This document shows, one piece after another, positions 1-5,074 of a stretch of 5,074 bases of DNA (its first letter is position 1; every line of letters begins with the position of its first letter). Below the pieces are notes generated by a model. That model worked only from the letters and a program-made list of their open reading frames with translations, made no database searches and was not told the DNA's origin. Source of the stretch: an uncultured Methylophaga sp. (lineage in GTDB: Bacteria; Pseudomonadota; Gammaproteobacteria; Nitrosococcales; Methylophagaceae); the NCBI GenBank assembly GCA_946885755.1, contig CAMPHB010000122.1, positions 1 through 5,074 of the forward strand, written 5' to 3'. Position numbers and translations under genes: made by a program.

Positions 1-259
1 CACTGAACCGCATCAGGCGATGCTGATCCCGGACAGAGCAGTGGTCTCAGACCAGGCGGCTAAAGTGCTGATGGTTATCGGTGAAGAAGGCAAAGTGACG
101 CCCAAACCGGTCCAATTAGGCACCTTAATCGGTAACGATATGCGCGTTATCCGCGGTGGTATTGAGCCATCAGATGAGGTGATTGTTGAAGGCCTGTTAA
201 AAGCCCGGCCAGGCACGGCTGTCAGAACCGAAACCTATAACGCTGACGCAGGCGAATAA
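1..259 (+). CDS. RND efflux periplasmic adaptor subunit (membrane fusion protein), C-terminal fragment, 5' end outside window
   Basis: This is the C-terminal 85 codons of an AcrA/MexA/MexE-type adaptor, read from base 2 and ending at TAA 257-259. Such proteins are usually lipid-anchored or membrane-anchored in the periplasm and bridge the RND permease to a TolC-type outer-membrane channel. The visible part matches the end of the beta-barrel domain and the membrane-proximal domain: a segment reading MLIPDRAVVSDQ (compare the family's usual LxVPDxAVxxDQ), then VTPKPVQLG, then RVIRGGIEPSDEVIVEGL and a closing RPGTAVR. These are the order and spacing expected for the family end. The ATG at base 20 is internal, because the conserved frame continues upstream to the window edge. 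The stop codon lies two bases before the permease start, so the two genes are almost certainly one operon with coupled translation. The fragment cannot show the lipoyl domain, the coiled-coil hairpin or the signal peptide. Confidence 0.93.
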   Translation, partial: TEPHQAMLIPDRAVVSDQAAKVLMVIGEEGKVTPKPVQLGTLIGNDMRVIRGGIEPSDEVIVEGLLKARPGTAVRTETYNADAGE

Positions 260-261
260 TC

Positions 262-3200
262 ATGCGGTTTACTCACTTTTTTGTTGAACGGCCGATTTTT
301 GCCACCGTTTTATCGGTGCTGATTGTTCTGGTTGGCAGTATTGCCTATTTCAGTTTGCCGGTGGCGCAATACCCTGAAATTGCCCCGCCAAGTATTTCGG
401 TGACGGCGACTTATCCAGGGGCGACCGCCGAAACCGCCGCTGACACCGTTGCGACAGTGCTTGAACAGCAAATCAACGGTGTTGAAAACATGCTGTACAT
501 GAAATCAGAAAACACCGCTGATGGTCGTACTTCACTGAATATTACCTTTGAGCAGGGCACCGATCTGGATACCGCACAGGTTTTAGTGCAAAACCGCATT
601 GCCATTGCCGAGCCGTTGCTGCCTGAAGAAGTGACCCGGCAGGGTATTAATGTCCGCAAAAACTCGCCGGATCTGATGATGGTTATCCACCTGCTGTCAC
701 CGGACGGCAGCCGCGATAATCTGTATGTATCAAATTATGCCAAAACCCAGGTGGTTGACCGGCTGGCGAGGATTGACGGCGTTGGCGAAGCCCGTATTGT
801 CGCTGAGCGGGCTTATGCAATGCGCATCTGGATTGATCCGGAGCGGGCACAGTCTTTTGGCATGACCGCAACCGAAGTGCTGGCGGCGGTGCGTACCAAT
901 AACGCGCAAATTGCCGCCGGTGTAATAAACAAACAGCCCCTCCAAGAGAGCAAAGGTGCGTTTGAACTCAGTGTTGAAACACAAGGCAGGCTGCTGACCG
1001 AAGACGAATTTGCCGACATTATCGTCAAGCGTGGTGATGATGGCCGGGTGGTTCGGCTCAAGGATTTGGCGCGGGTTGAATTGGCAGCTCAGGATTACAA
1101 CAACATCGGTTATCTGGATGACAGTCTGGCTTTGCCGGTGGTTATTTTTCAGCGGCCGGGTTCCAATGCGCTGGAAACCGCTGAAGCACTGCGCAGTGAA
1201 ATGCGCGATATTGCCAGAGATATTCCAACCGGGCTGGAATACCAGATCATTTACGATCCCACCCAATTTATCGCCCGCTCCATCGAAAAGATTTACCACA
1301 CCATTATCGAAGCAATTTTGCTGGTCATTGTGGTGGTGATGCTGTTTTTACAAAGCTGGCGAGCATCGCTTATCCCGATTGTCGCTATTCCGGTATCGCT
1401 GATTGGTACCTTTGCCGTGATGTCGGCGCTGGGCGTGTCTTTGAATAATCTGTCGTTATTCGGGCTGGTACTGGCAATAGGTATCGTGGTCGATGATGCG
1501 ATAGTTGTCGTTGAAAACGTCGAGCGTTATATCCGTGACGGTTTCAGCCCCAAAGAAGCGGCGCATAAAACCATGGATGAAGTTGGCACGGCGCTGGTGG
1601 CGATTGCTATTGTATTAACCGCGGTATTTATACCGGCAGCGTTTATCACTGGTATTTCCGGCGCCTTTTATCAGCAGTTTGCGCTGACCATTGCCACGGC
1701 AACCATTATTTCGCTGATTGTGTCTCTGACATTGTCGCCGGCGATGGCAGCGTTGCTGTTGAAGCCGCATCAGCATGAAACCCCGCCTGCTAAAGGTGTG
1801 CTGGGTGTGGTTGCCCATCCGTTTAAAGCTTTTGGCCGCGGCTTTAACCGCAGTTTTGAATGGCTTGGTGATCGATACTCGGCACTGACCCGGCGGTTAC
1901 TGCGCATTATTGCGCTGATGCTGCTGATTTATGTGGGTTTGATCGTGCTGACCGGCTGGAGTTTTAAACATGTTCCCACCGGTTTTATTCCTGAACAGGA
2001 TCAGGGTTATCTCATCAATGTTTTACAGTTACCGCCAGGTGCTTCATTGGATCGCACCGATGAGGTGGTACGTGAAGCGGCAACCAGACTCGGTGATGTG
2101 CCCGGTGTCGCCCATACGGTGCAATTTGTTGGTCTGGATGGCCCGACCTTTACCAATGCTTCAAATTCGGCGGTTATTTTCACACCGCTGGATCCCTTTG
2201 AAGAGCGGATCGCCGCTGGTTTGACGATTGATGATATTCAGGGCGCATCACAGCAGGCGTTAATGCAATTAAATGGTGCGATGGCTTTTGCTATCAAACC
2301 ACCGCCAGTACGCGGTATGGGGAATGCTGGTGGCTGGAAGTTATATTTGCAGGACCGCACCGGCCTGGGCAGTGAGCGGCTGGAGCAGGTGACGCAGCAG
2401 GTGATTGGTGCTGCCAATCAGACGGCCGGCCTGTCGTCGGTATTTACTTTTTATAATTCCGGCACACCACGGATTTATGCAGATATTGACCGTACCCGGG
2501 CGGAAATGCTGGAAGTGCCGGTACAAAATGTCATTGATACGCTGGAAATCTATCTTGGCTCGCGTTATATCAATGACTTTAACTTTTTAAACCGTACCTA
2601 TCGGGTAGTGGCGCAGGCTGATGGTCAATATCGTGACGAACAACAGGATATTGCCAAGCTACGCACCCGCTCGGAAAATGGCGCGATGGTGCCAATCGGT
2701 TCGATTGCGACCTTTGAAGAAACCACCGGACCGATCCGGGTGCCGCATTACAATTTATATCCGGCCATCGAAGTGCAGGGCAATACGGCACCAGGTTATT
2801 CCAGCGGTGAATCGATAGCGATCATGGAAAATTTGCTGGCCGAAACCCTGCCTGACGGTATCAGTTACGAATGGACGGAACTGGCTTTGCAGGAAAAACT
2901 GGCGGGTAATACGGCGTTTATGGCTTTTGCGCTTGCCGTGGTGTTTGTATTTTTGCTACTGGCGGCACTCTATGAGAGCTGGTTATTACCACTGGCGGTA
3001 ATTCTGATCGTGCCGATGTGTTTGCTGGCGGCAATAAGTGGTGTGGCATTCCGGGGTATGGATAACAATATTCTGGTACAGATTGGCTTTATTGTACTGA
3101 TTGGTCTGGCGTCGAAAAATGCCATTTTGATTGTTGAATTTGCCAAACAAGCTGAAGAGCGCGGGCTGAGCCGCATTGATGCGGCGGTTGAAGCGGCACG

Positions 3201-3435
3201 TACCCGCCTGCGGCCGATTTTGATGACCTCAATGGCTTTTATTCTCGGTGTGGTCCCGTTGGTGTTAGCCAGTGGCGCAGGCGCAGAAATGCGTCAGGCA
3301 CTGGGCACGGCGGTATTTTCCGGCATGATTGGTGTTACTTTGTTTGGTTTGTTATTTACACCGGTGTTTTATGTGGTTTGCCGCTGGTTGGCCAGTCGTC
3401 ATCAGCAACGTCAGATGACTGGCAAAACAGTCTGA
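262..3435 (+). CDS. RND multidrug efflux permease, HAE1 family, MexF/OqxB-like
   Basis: This is a complete 1057-residue inner-membrane proton-driven exporter, the usual length for AcrB/MexB/MexF proteins. It starts with the family's conserved N-terminus (MRFTHFFVERPIFA), which fixes ATG 262; a weak AGGCG at 250-254 sits inside the adaptor gene. The helices lie roughly as follows: TM1 at 11-31, TM2-TM6 at 347-500, a cytoplasmic loop at 501-545, TM7 at 547-568, and TM8-TM12 from 886 to about 1045. Large periplasmic porter/docking loops lie between TM1 and TM2 and between TM7 and TM8. The proton relay is intact: Asp411 and Asp412 in TM4 (GIVVDDAIVVVENVER), Lys952 in TM10 (SKNAILIVEFAK), and Arg982 and Thr989 in TM11 (RLRPILMTS). 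These match AcrB D407, D408, K940, R971 and T978. Stretches such as EQQINGVENMLYMKS, SPDLMMVIHLLSPDGS, IYLGSRYINDFN and APGYSSGE resemble MexF/OqxB/BpeF more than AcrB. Relatives export chloramphenicol and fluoroquinolones, but the substrate here is unknown. No outer-membrane factor gene follows. Confidence 0.97.
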   Translation: MRFTHFFVERPIFATVLSVLIVLVGSIAYFSLPVAQYPEIAPPSISVTATYPGATAETAADTVATVLEQQINGVENMLYMKSENTADGRTSLNITFEQGTDLDTAQVLVQNRIAIAEPLLPEEVTRQGINVRKNSPDLMMVIHLLSPDGSRDNLYVSNYAKTQVVDRLARIDGVGEARIVAERAYAMRIWIDPERAQSFGMTATEVLAAVRTNNAQIAAGVINKQPLQESKGAFELSVETQGRLLTEDEFADIIVKRGDDGRVVRLKDLARVELAAQDYNNIGYLDDSLALPVVIFQRPGSNALETAEALRSEMRDIARDIPTGLEYQIIYDPTQFIARSIEKIYHTIIEAILLVIVVVMLFLQSWRASLIPIVAIPVSLIGTFAVMSALGVSLNNLSLFGLVLAIGIVVDDAIVVVENVERYIRDGFSPKEAAHKTMDEVGTALVAIAIVLTAVFIPAAFITGISGAFYQQFALTIATATIISLIVSLTLSPAMAALLLKPHQHETPPAKGVLGVVAHPFKAFGRGFNRSFEWLGDRYSALTRRLLRIIALMLLIYVGLIVLTGWSFKHVPTGFIPEQDQGYLINVLQLPPGASLDRTDEVVREAATRLGDVPGVAHTVQFVGLDGPTFTNASNSAVIFTPLDPFEERIAAGLTIDDIQGASQQALMQLNGAMAFAIKPPPVRGMGNAGGWKLYLQDRTGLGSERLEQVTQQVIGAANQTAGLSSVFTFYNSGTPRIYADIDRTRAEMLEVPVQNVIDTLEIYLGSRYINDFNFLNRTYRVVAQADGQYRDEQQDIAKLRTRSENGAMVPIGSIATFEETTGPIRVPHYNLYPAIEVQGNTAPGYSSGESIAIMENLLAETLPDGISYEWTELALQEKLAGNTAFMAFALAVVFVFLLLAALYESWLLPLAVILIVPMCLLAAISGVAFRGMDNNILVQIGFIVLIGLASKNAILIVEFAKQAEERGLSRIDAAVEAARTRLRPILMTSMAFILGVVPLVLASGAGAEMRQALGTAVFSGMIGVTLFGLLFTPVFYVVCRWLASRHQQRQMTGKTV

Positions 3436-3455
3436 GGACTTGTTAAGCTAAGCCC

Positions 3456-3460
3456 AAAGG
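3456..3460 (+). promoter_or_regulatory. Ribosome binding site of yajD
   Basis: An AAAGG stretch lies six bases before ATG 3467. An in-frame TAA at 3461-3463 sits between this site and the ATG, so no longer upstream start is possible and the 129-residue protein is the longest reading. Confidence 0.6.
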
Positions 3461-3466
3461 TAAATT

Positions 3467-3856
3467 ATGGCGCAGCAAAGACCTCAATCCGGAAAAGCTA
3501 TCGATCGGCAAAAGCTCGATAAAGTGGTGGCTGATGCACGCCGAAGCGCCAAAGACCGGCTGGCGGGTTATCGTGAACAGTCACTGCGTTTGCATCCGTG
3601 GATCTGCGGGCGCTGTGGTCGCGAGTTCAGCCGGGCGAATCTGCACGAACTGACGGTGCATCATATCGATCACAATCATGACAATAACCCGGCCGATGGC
3701 AGTAACTGGGAAAATCTCTGCCTGTATTGCCACGATCATGAACATCAGAAAAATATTGATAAAGTCCGGGGCTACACCGGTTTCGCTGATAAGCCCGCTG
3801 ACAAAACCACCTTCAATCCGTTTGCCGATTTAAAAAGTCTGCTGGATAAGTCCTGA
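3467..3856 (+). CDS. yajD: YajD family HNH nuclease-like protein
   Basis: A 129-residue, probably cytoplasmic protein with an HNH (His-Me finger) domain. Two CxxC knuckles, Cys47/Cys50 (CGRC) and Cys85/Cys88 (CLYCHDHEH), should bind a structural zinc. The core lies between them: HHIDHNH at 65-71 with the likely catalytic or metal-binding histidines, Asn80 in GSNWENL, and His89 and its neighbours after the second knuckle. The segment from about Gly34 to His93 and the closing NPFADLK at 117-123 closely match E. coli YajD as I recall it (about 115 residues). The first 33 residues (rich in Lys, Arg, Asp and Gln) form a charged extension that seems longer than in E. coli. The family's function is not established; endonuclease activity is inferred from the fold only. 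The gene starts 31 bases after the permease stop with no terminator between, so read-through from the pump operon is likely. No methylase, toxin-immunity or mobile-element gene is nearby, which argues against a restriction or toxin role. Confidence 0.93.
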   Translation: MAQQRPQSGKAIDRQKLDKVVADARRSAKDRLAGYREQSLRLHPWICGRCGREFSRANLHELTVHHIDHNHDNNPADGSNWENLCLYCHDHEHQKNIDKVRGYTGFADKPADKTTFNPFADLKSLLDKS

Positions 3857-3935
3857 GTTCAGCGTTAAGTTACGAAACTCATCACCGGTAACAGAGTCCC
3901 AGATCCATCGTTTTTGCAAATCAAAGGAGAGAAAA
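3857..3935 (+). other. yajD-sodC intergenic region (79 bp)
   Basis: This gap holds the 5' leader of sodC. The only inverted repeat I see is GTTAC (3869-3873) with GTAAC (3888-3892), a 5-bp stem with a 14-base loop and no T-run, too weak for a terminator. I see no convincing -35/-10 pair. The region ends in the strong sodC ribosome binding site. SodC may therefore be transcribed from upstream, from a promoter inside yajD, or from a poorly matching promoter here; the sequence does not decide. Confidence 0.5.
3924..3930 (+). promoter_or_regulatory. Strong ribosome binding site of sodC
   Basis: AAGGAGA is a near-perfect Shine-Dalgarno sequence ending five bases before ATG 3936, with its AGGAG core six bases from the start codon. 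It fixes the start and places a normal signal peptide at the N-terminus. It is the best ribosome binding site in the window. Confidence 0.85.
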
Positions 3936-4445
3936 ATGAAAAAGCTTGCTGCCTTAATGTTACTGATGAGCGCTGCACCGGCGATGGCAACGGTGATCGC
4001 AATTGATGAAGTCAACTCAGAAGGTACAGTCGAGGCTATTGGTACGGTAACTGTGACTGAAACGGCTTATGGTTTGGTGTTTACACCGGAATTAAAAGGC
4101 TTGCAGCCGGGCTTGCATGGTTTTCATTTACATCAGAACAATAGTTGTGCGCCTGCAGAAAAAGACGGCGAAATGGTACCTGCACTGGCCGCTGGCGGGC
4201 ATTATGATCCACATAATGCCGGCAAGCACGGCACACCATGGGGTGATGGTCATGCCGGTGATTTGCCGCCTTTATATGTTGATGCAGATGGCAATGCCAA
4301 CCATCCGGTACTGGCCCCCCGTTTGAGAAACAGTGATTTGCCGGGTCGGGCACTGATGATTCATGCCGGTGGCGATAATCACAGCGATCATCCGGCGCCG
4401 CTCGGCGGTGGTGGCGCCCGTGTTGCCTGCGGTGTGGTTTACTGA
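3936..4445 (+). CDS. sodC: Periplasmic copper/zinc superoxide dismutase
   Basis: A 169-residue enzyme that converts superoxide to hydrogen peroxide and oxygen in the periplasm. Residues 1-18 form a Sec signal peptide: Lys2-Lys3, a hydrophobic core [12 protein letters not shown], and a cleavage site after AMA (16-18). All ligands are present by comparison with E. coli SodC: copper at His64, His66 (GFHLH), bridging His89 (GGHYDP) and His143 (MIHAGGD); zinc at His89, His98, His106 and Asp109 (GDGHAGDLP). Cys71 and Cys165 should form the conserved disulfide, and Arg162 in [10 protein letters not shown] is the active-site arginine. The protein has no histidine-rich N-terminal metal-binding extension of the kind seen in some other SodC proteins. 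Two extra histidines (149 and 152) occupy places where E. coli, as I recall it, has Tyr and Lys in GGDNYSDKPAP. The gene follows yajD by 79 bases, has its own strong ribosome binding site and is followed by a terminator. Confidence 0.97.
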   Translation: MKKLAALMLLMSAAPAMATVIAIDEVNSEGTVEAIGTVTVTETAYGLVFTPELKGLQPGLHGFHLHQNNSCAPAEKDGEMVPALAAGGHYDPHNAGKHGTPWGDGHAGDLPPLYVDADGNANHPVLAPRLRNSDLPGRALMIHAGGDNHSDHPAPLGGGGARVACGVVY

Positions 4446-4473
4446 TTAACTTAGCTGGAGATTGTTTTGCAGC

Positions 4474-5074
4474 TCATGCCGCATTGACTGACGTTGATGC
4501 GGCATTTTTATTGGCCGGCATGCGGATGATGATTTGCAAGCCGCCCAGTTCATTGATGCTGGCGATAATACTGCCATGATGGGCTTTGACGGCCCGTTCG
4601 GCGATGGTTAAGCCCAGTCCGCTGCTATTTTGCTGTTTGGCTTGTGAGCCTTTAAAAAACGGCTGAAACAGTTTATTAAGCTCTGCCGGCGAAACCCCCG
4701 GACCACTGTCGCTGACGCTGATTTCAATTCGCTGGCCAATAGTTTGCGCAGTCAGCCGGATATGGCCTTGCTGCGGCGTAAATTTAATGGCATTGCGCAG
4801 GACATTTTCCACCGCCCGCAATACCAGTTCCGGTTTACCGGTCATTGGTAAATGGCTGGCAATTTCAGCATCAATATTAATGTGTTTGTCGGTGGCTTCG
4901 TAGCGACCATCTTCCAGTAAATCTTCGAGAAGCGGCGCTAAATCAAACTGCTGTTGCGCAGCATTGTCAGCTGCCAGCGTATCAAGCCGGGATAAATTCA
5001 GCAGATCGCCGATCAGCATATCAATACGTTGTGATTCACGCTCAATCCGGGCCAGCACATCGGCGGTTTTTTCC
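4474..5074 (-). CDS. Sensor histidine kinase, CpxA-like, C-terminal part (5' end outside window)
   Basis: This is the catalytic end of a membrane sensor kinase of a two-component system, on the minus strand with stop TGA at 4476-4474. Numbering from the GTG codon at 5058-5056 as residue 1, residues 1-26 (LARIERESQRIDMLIGDLLNLSRLD) are the second helix of the HisKA dimerisation domain. The HATPase_c domain follows: N box at 84-93 (ENVLRNAIKF, Asn85 and Asn89), G1 box at 117-122 (DSGPGV), F box at 131-135 (FQPFF) and G2 box at 146-150 (SGLGL). It closes with AERAVKAHHGSI and GGLQIIIRMP, much like CpxA-type and related envelope sensors. All ATP-binding boxes look intact. The GTG is not a true start, because the frame stays open and family-like to the edge (EKTAD before it). 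The phosphoacceptor His, the HAMP domain, membrane helices and sensor domain are missing from view, so the stimulus cannot be stated. A partner response regulator would be expected beyond the right edge. Confidence 0.93.
   Translation of the reverse strand, partial: EKTADVLARIERESQRIDMLIGDLLNLSRLDTLAADNAAQQQFDLAPLLEDLLEDGRYEATDKHINIDAEIASHLPMTGKPELVLRAVENVLRNAIKFTPQQGHIRLTAQTIGQRIEISVSDSGPGVSPAELNKLFQPFFKGSQAKQQNSSGLGLTIAERAVKAHHGSIIASINELGGLQIIIRMPANKNAASTSVNAA
4476..4509 (+). terminator. Rho-independent terminator after sodC, overlapping the convergent kinase gene
   Basis: A perfect 9-bp inverted repeat, ATGCCGCAT (4476-4484) and ATGCGGCAT (4497-4505), encloses a 12-base loop and runs directly into TTTTT (4505-4509), 30 bases after the sodC stop. 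The T-run is on the rightward side only; read leftward, the stem is followed by GAGCTGCAAAAC, so it should not end kinase transcripts. A smaller inverted repeat, AGCTG (4453-4457) with CAGCT (4470-4474), lies just before it. Almost the whole element lies inside the last codons of the kinase gene. Confidence 0.83.

Noticed and set aside
20..22. ATG as the start of a small 79-residue protein
   Set aside because: The codons before it continue the adaptor protein frame, and the sequence matches only the C-terminal end of that family.
730..1299. Long open frame (189 codons) on the minus strand inside the permease gene, with several shorter ones elsewhere in it
   Set aside because: It lies fully antisense to a clearly conserved RND permease, its translation shows no recognisable domain, and I see no ribosome binding site or context for it.
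3501..3524. Inverted repeat ATCGA/TCGAT near the start of yajD
   Set aside because: A five-base match within coding sequence, with no supporting signal; likely chance.
3822..3850. Possible sigma-70 promoter for sodC inside the end of yajD (TTGCCG, 17-base spacer, GATAAG)
   Set aside because: Each hexamer matches the consensus at only four of six places and the bases are constrained by conserved yajD codons (NPFADLK). It is not strong enough to annotate, though a 5'-end map would be worth comparing with it.
3467..3856. YajD as a toxin, homing endonuclease or defence nuclease
   Set aside because: It has the full YajD domain plan including the NPFADLK tail, and there is no immunity gene, intron, intein, methylase or mobile element around it.
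3869..3892. Inverted repeat GTTAC/GTAAC as a yajD terminator or operator
   Set aside because: The stem is only 5 bp with a 14-base loop and no T-run, a match expected by chance in a region of this size.
5056..5058. GTG as the start codon of the kinase, giving a short soluble 194-residue protein
   Set aside because: The frame stays open to the window edge and the residues before it continue the HisKA helix. A protein starting here would lack the phosphoacceptor histidine, so this is a cut made by the window.

Overview
The window looks like an ordinary chromosomal segment of a Gram-negative bacterium, most likely a gammaproteobacterium. It holds a tripartite RND efflux pump, a periplasmic copper/zinc superoxide dismutase with a Sec signal peptide, a YajD-type HNH protein very close to the enterobacterial one, and a CpxA-like sensor kinase. 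Base composition and codon use look even throughout (roughly half G+C by eye), and I see no insertion sequence, tRNA, phage gene, CRISPR array or other sign of recent transfer. A marine-type relative of Alteromonadales or Rheinheimera would fit, but that is an impression from protein style, not a demonstrated assignment.

Layout: bases 1-259 carry the C-terminal end of an RND membrane fusion (periplasmic adaptor) protein. Two bases later begins the complete inner-membrane RND permease (262-3435, 1057 residues) of the MexF/OqxB branch of the HAE1 family. After 31 bases with no terminator comes yajD (3467-3856), then a 79-base gap with no clear terminator, then sodC (3936-4445). A rho-independent terminator for the rightward genes lies at 4476-4509. 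On the opposite strand, converging on sodC, is the 3' part of a histidine kinase gene (4474-5074) whose N-terminal sensor region and phosphoacceptor histidine lie beyond the right edge.

How the genes may work together: adaptor and permease form the inner part of a drug or metabolite exporter and must borrow an outer-membrane channel, since none follows the permease here. SodC detoxifies periplasmic superoxide. The kinase resembles envelope-stress sensors. The envelope theme is suggestive, but the sequence shows no shared regulatory site. The most unusual detail is that the sodC terminator hairpin is built from the last codons of the convergent kinase gene. I found no evidence of a previously undescribed biological system.
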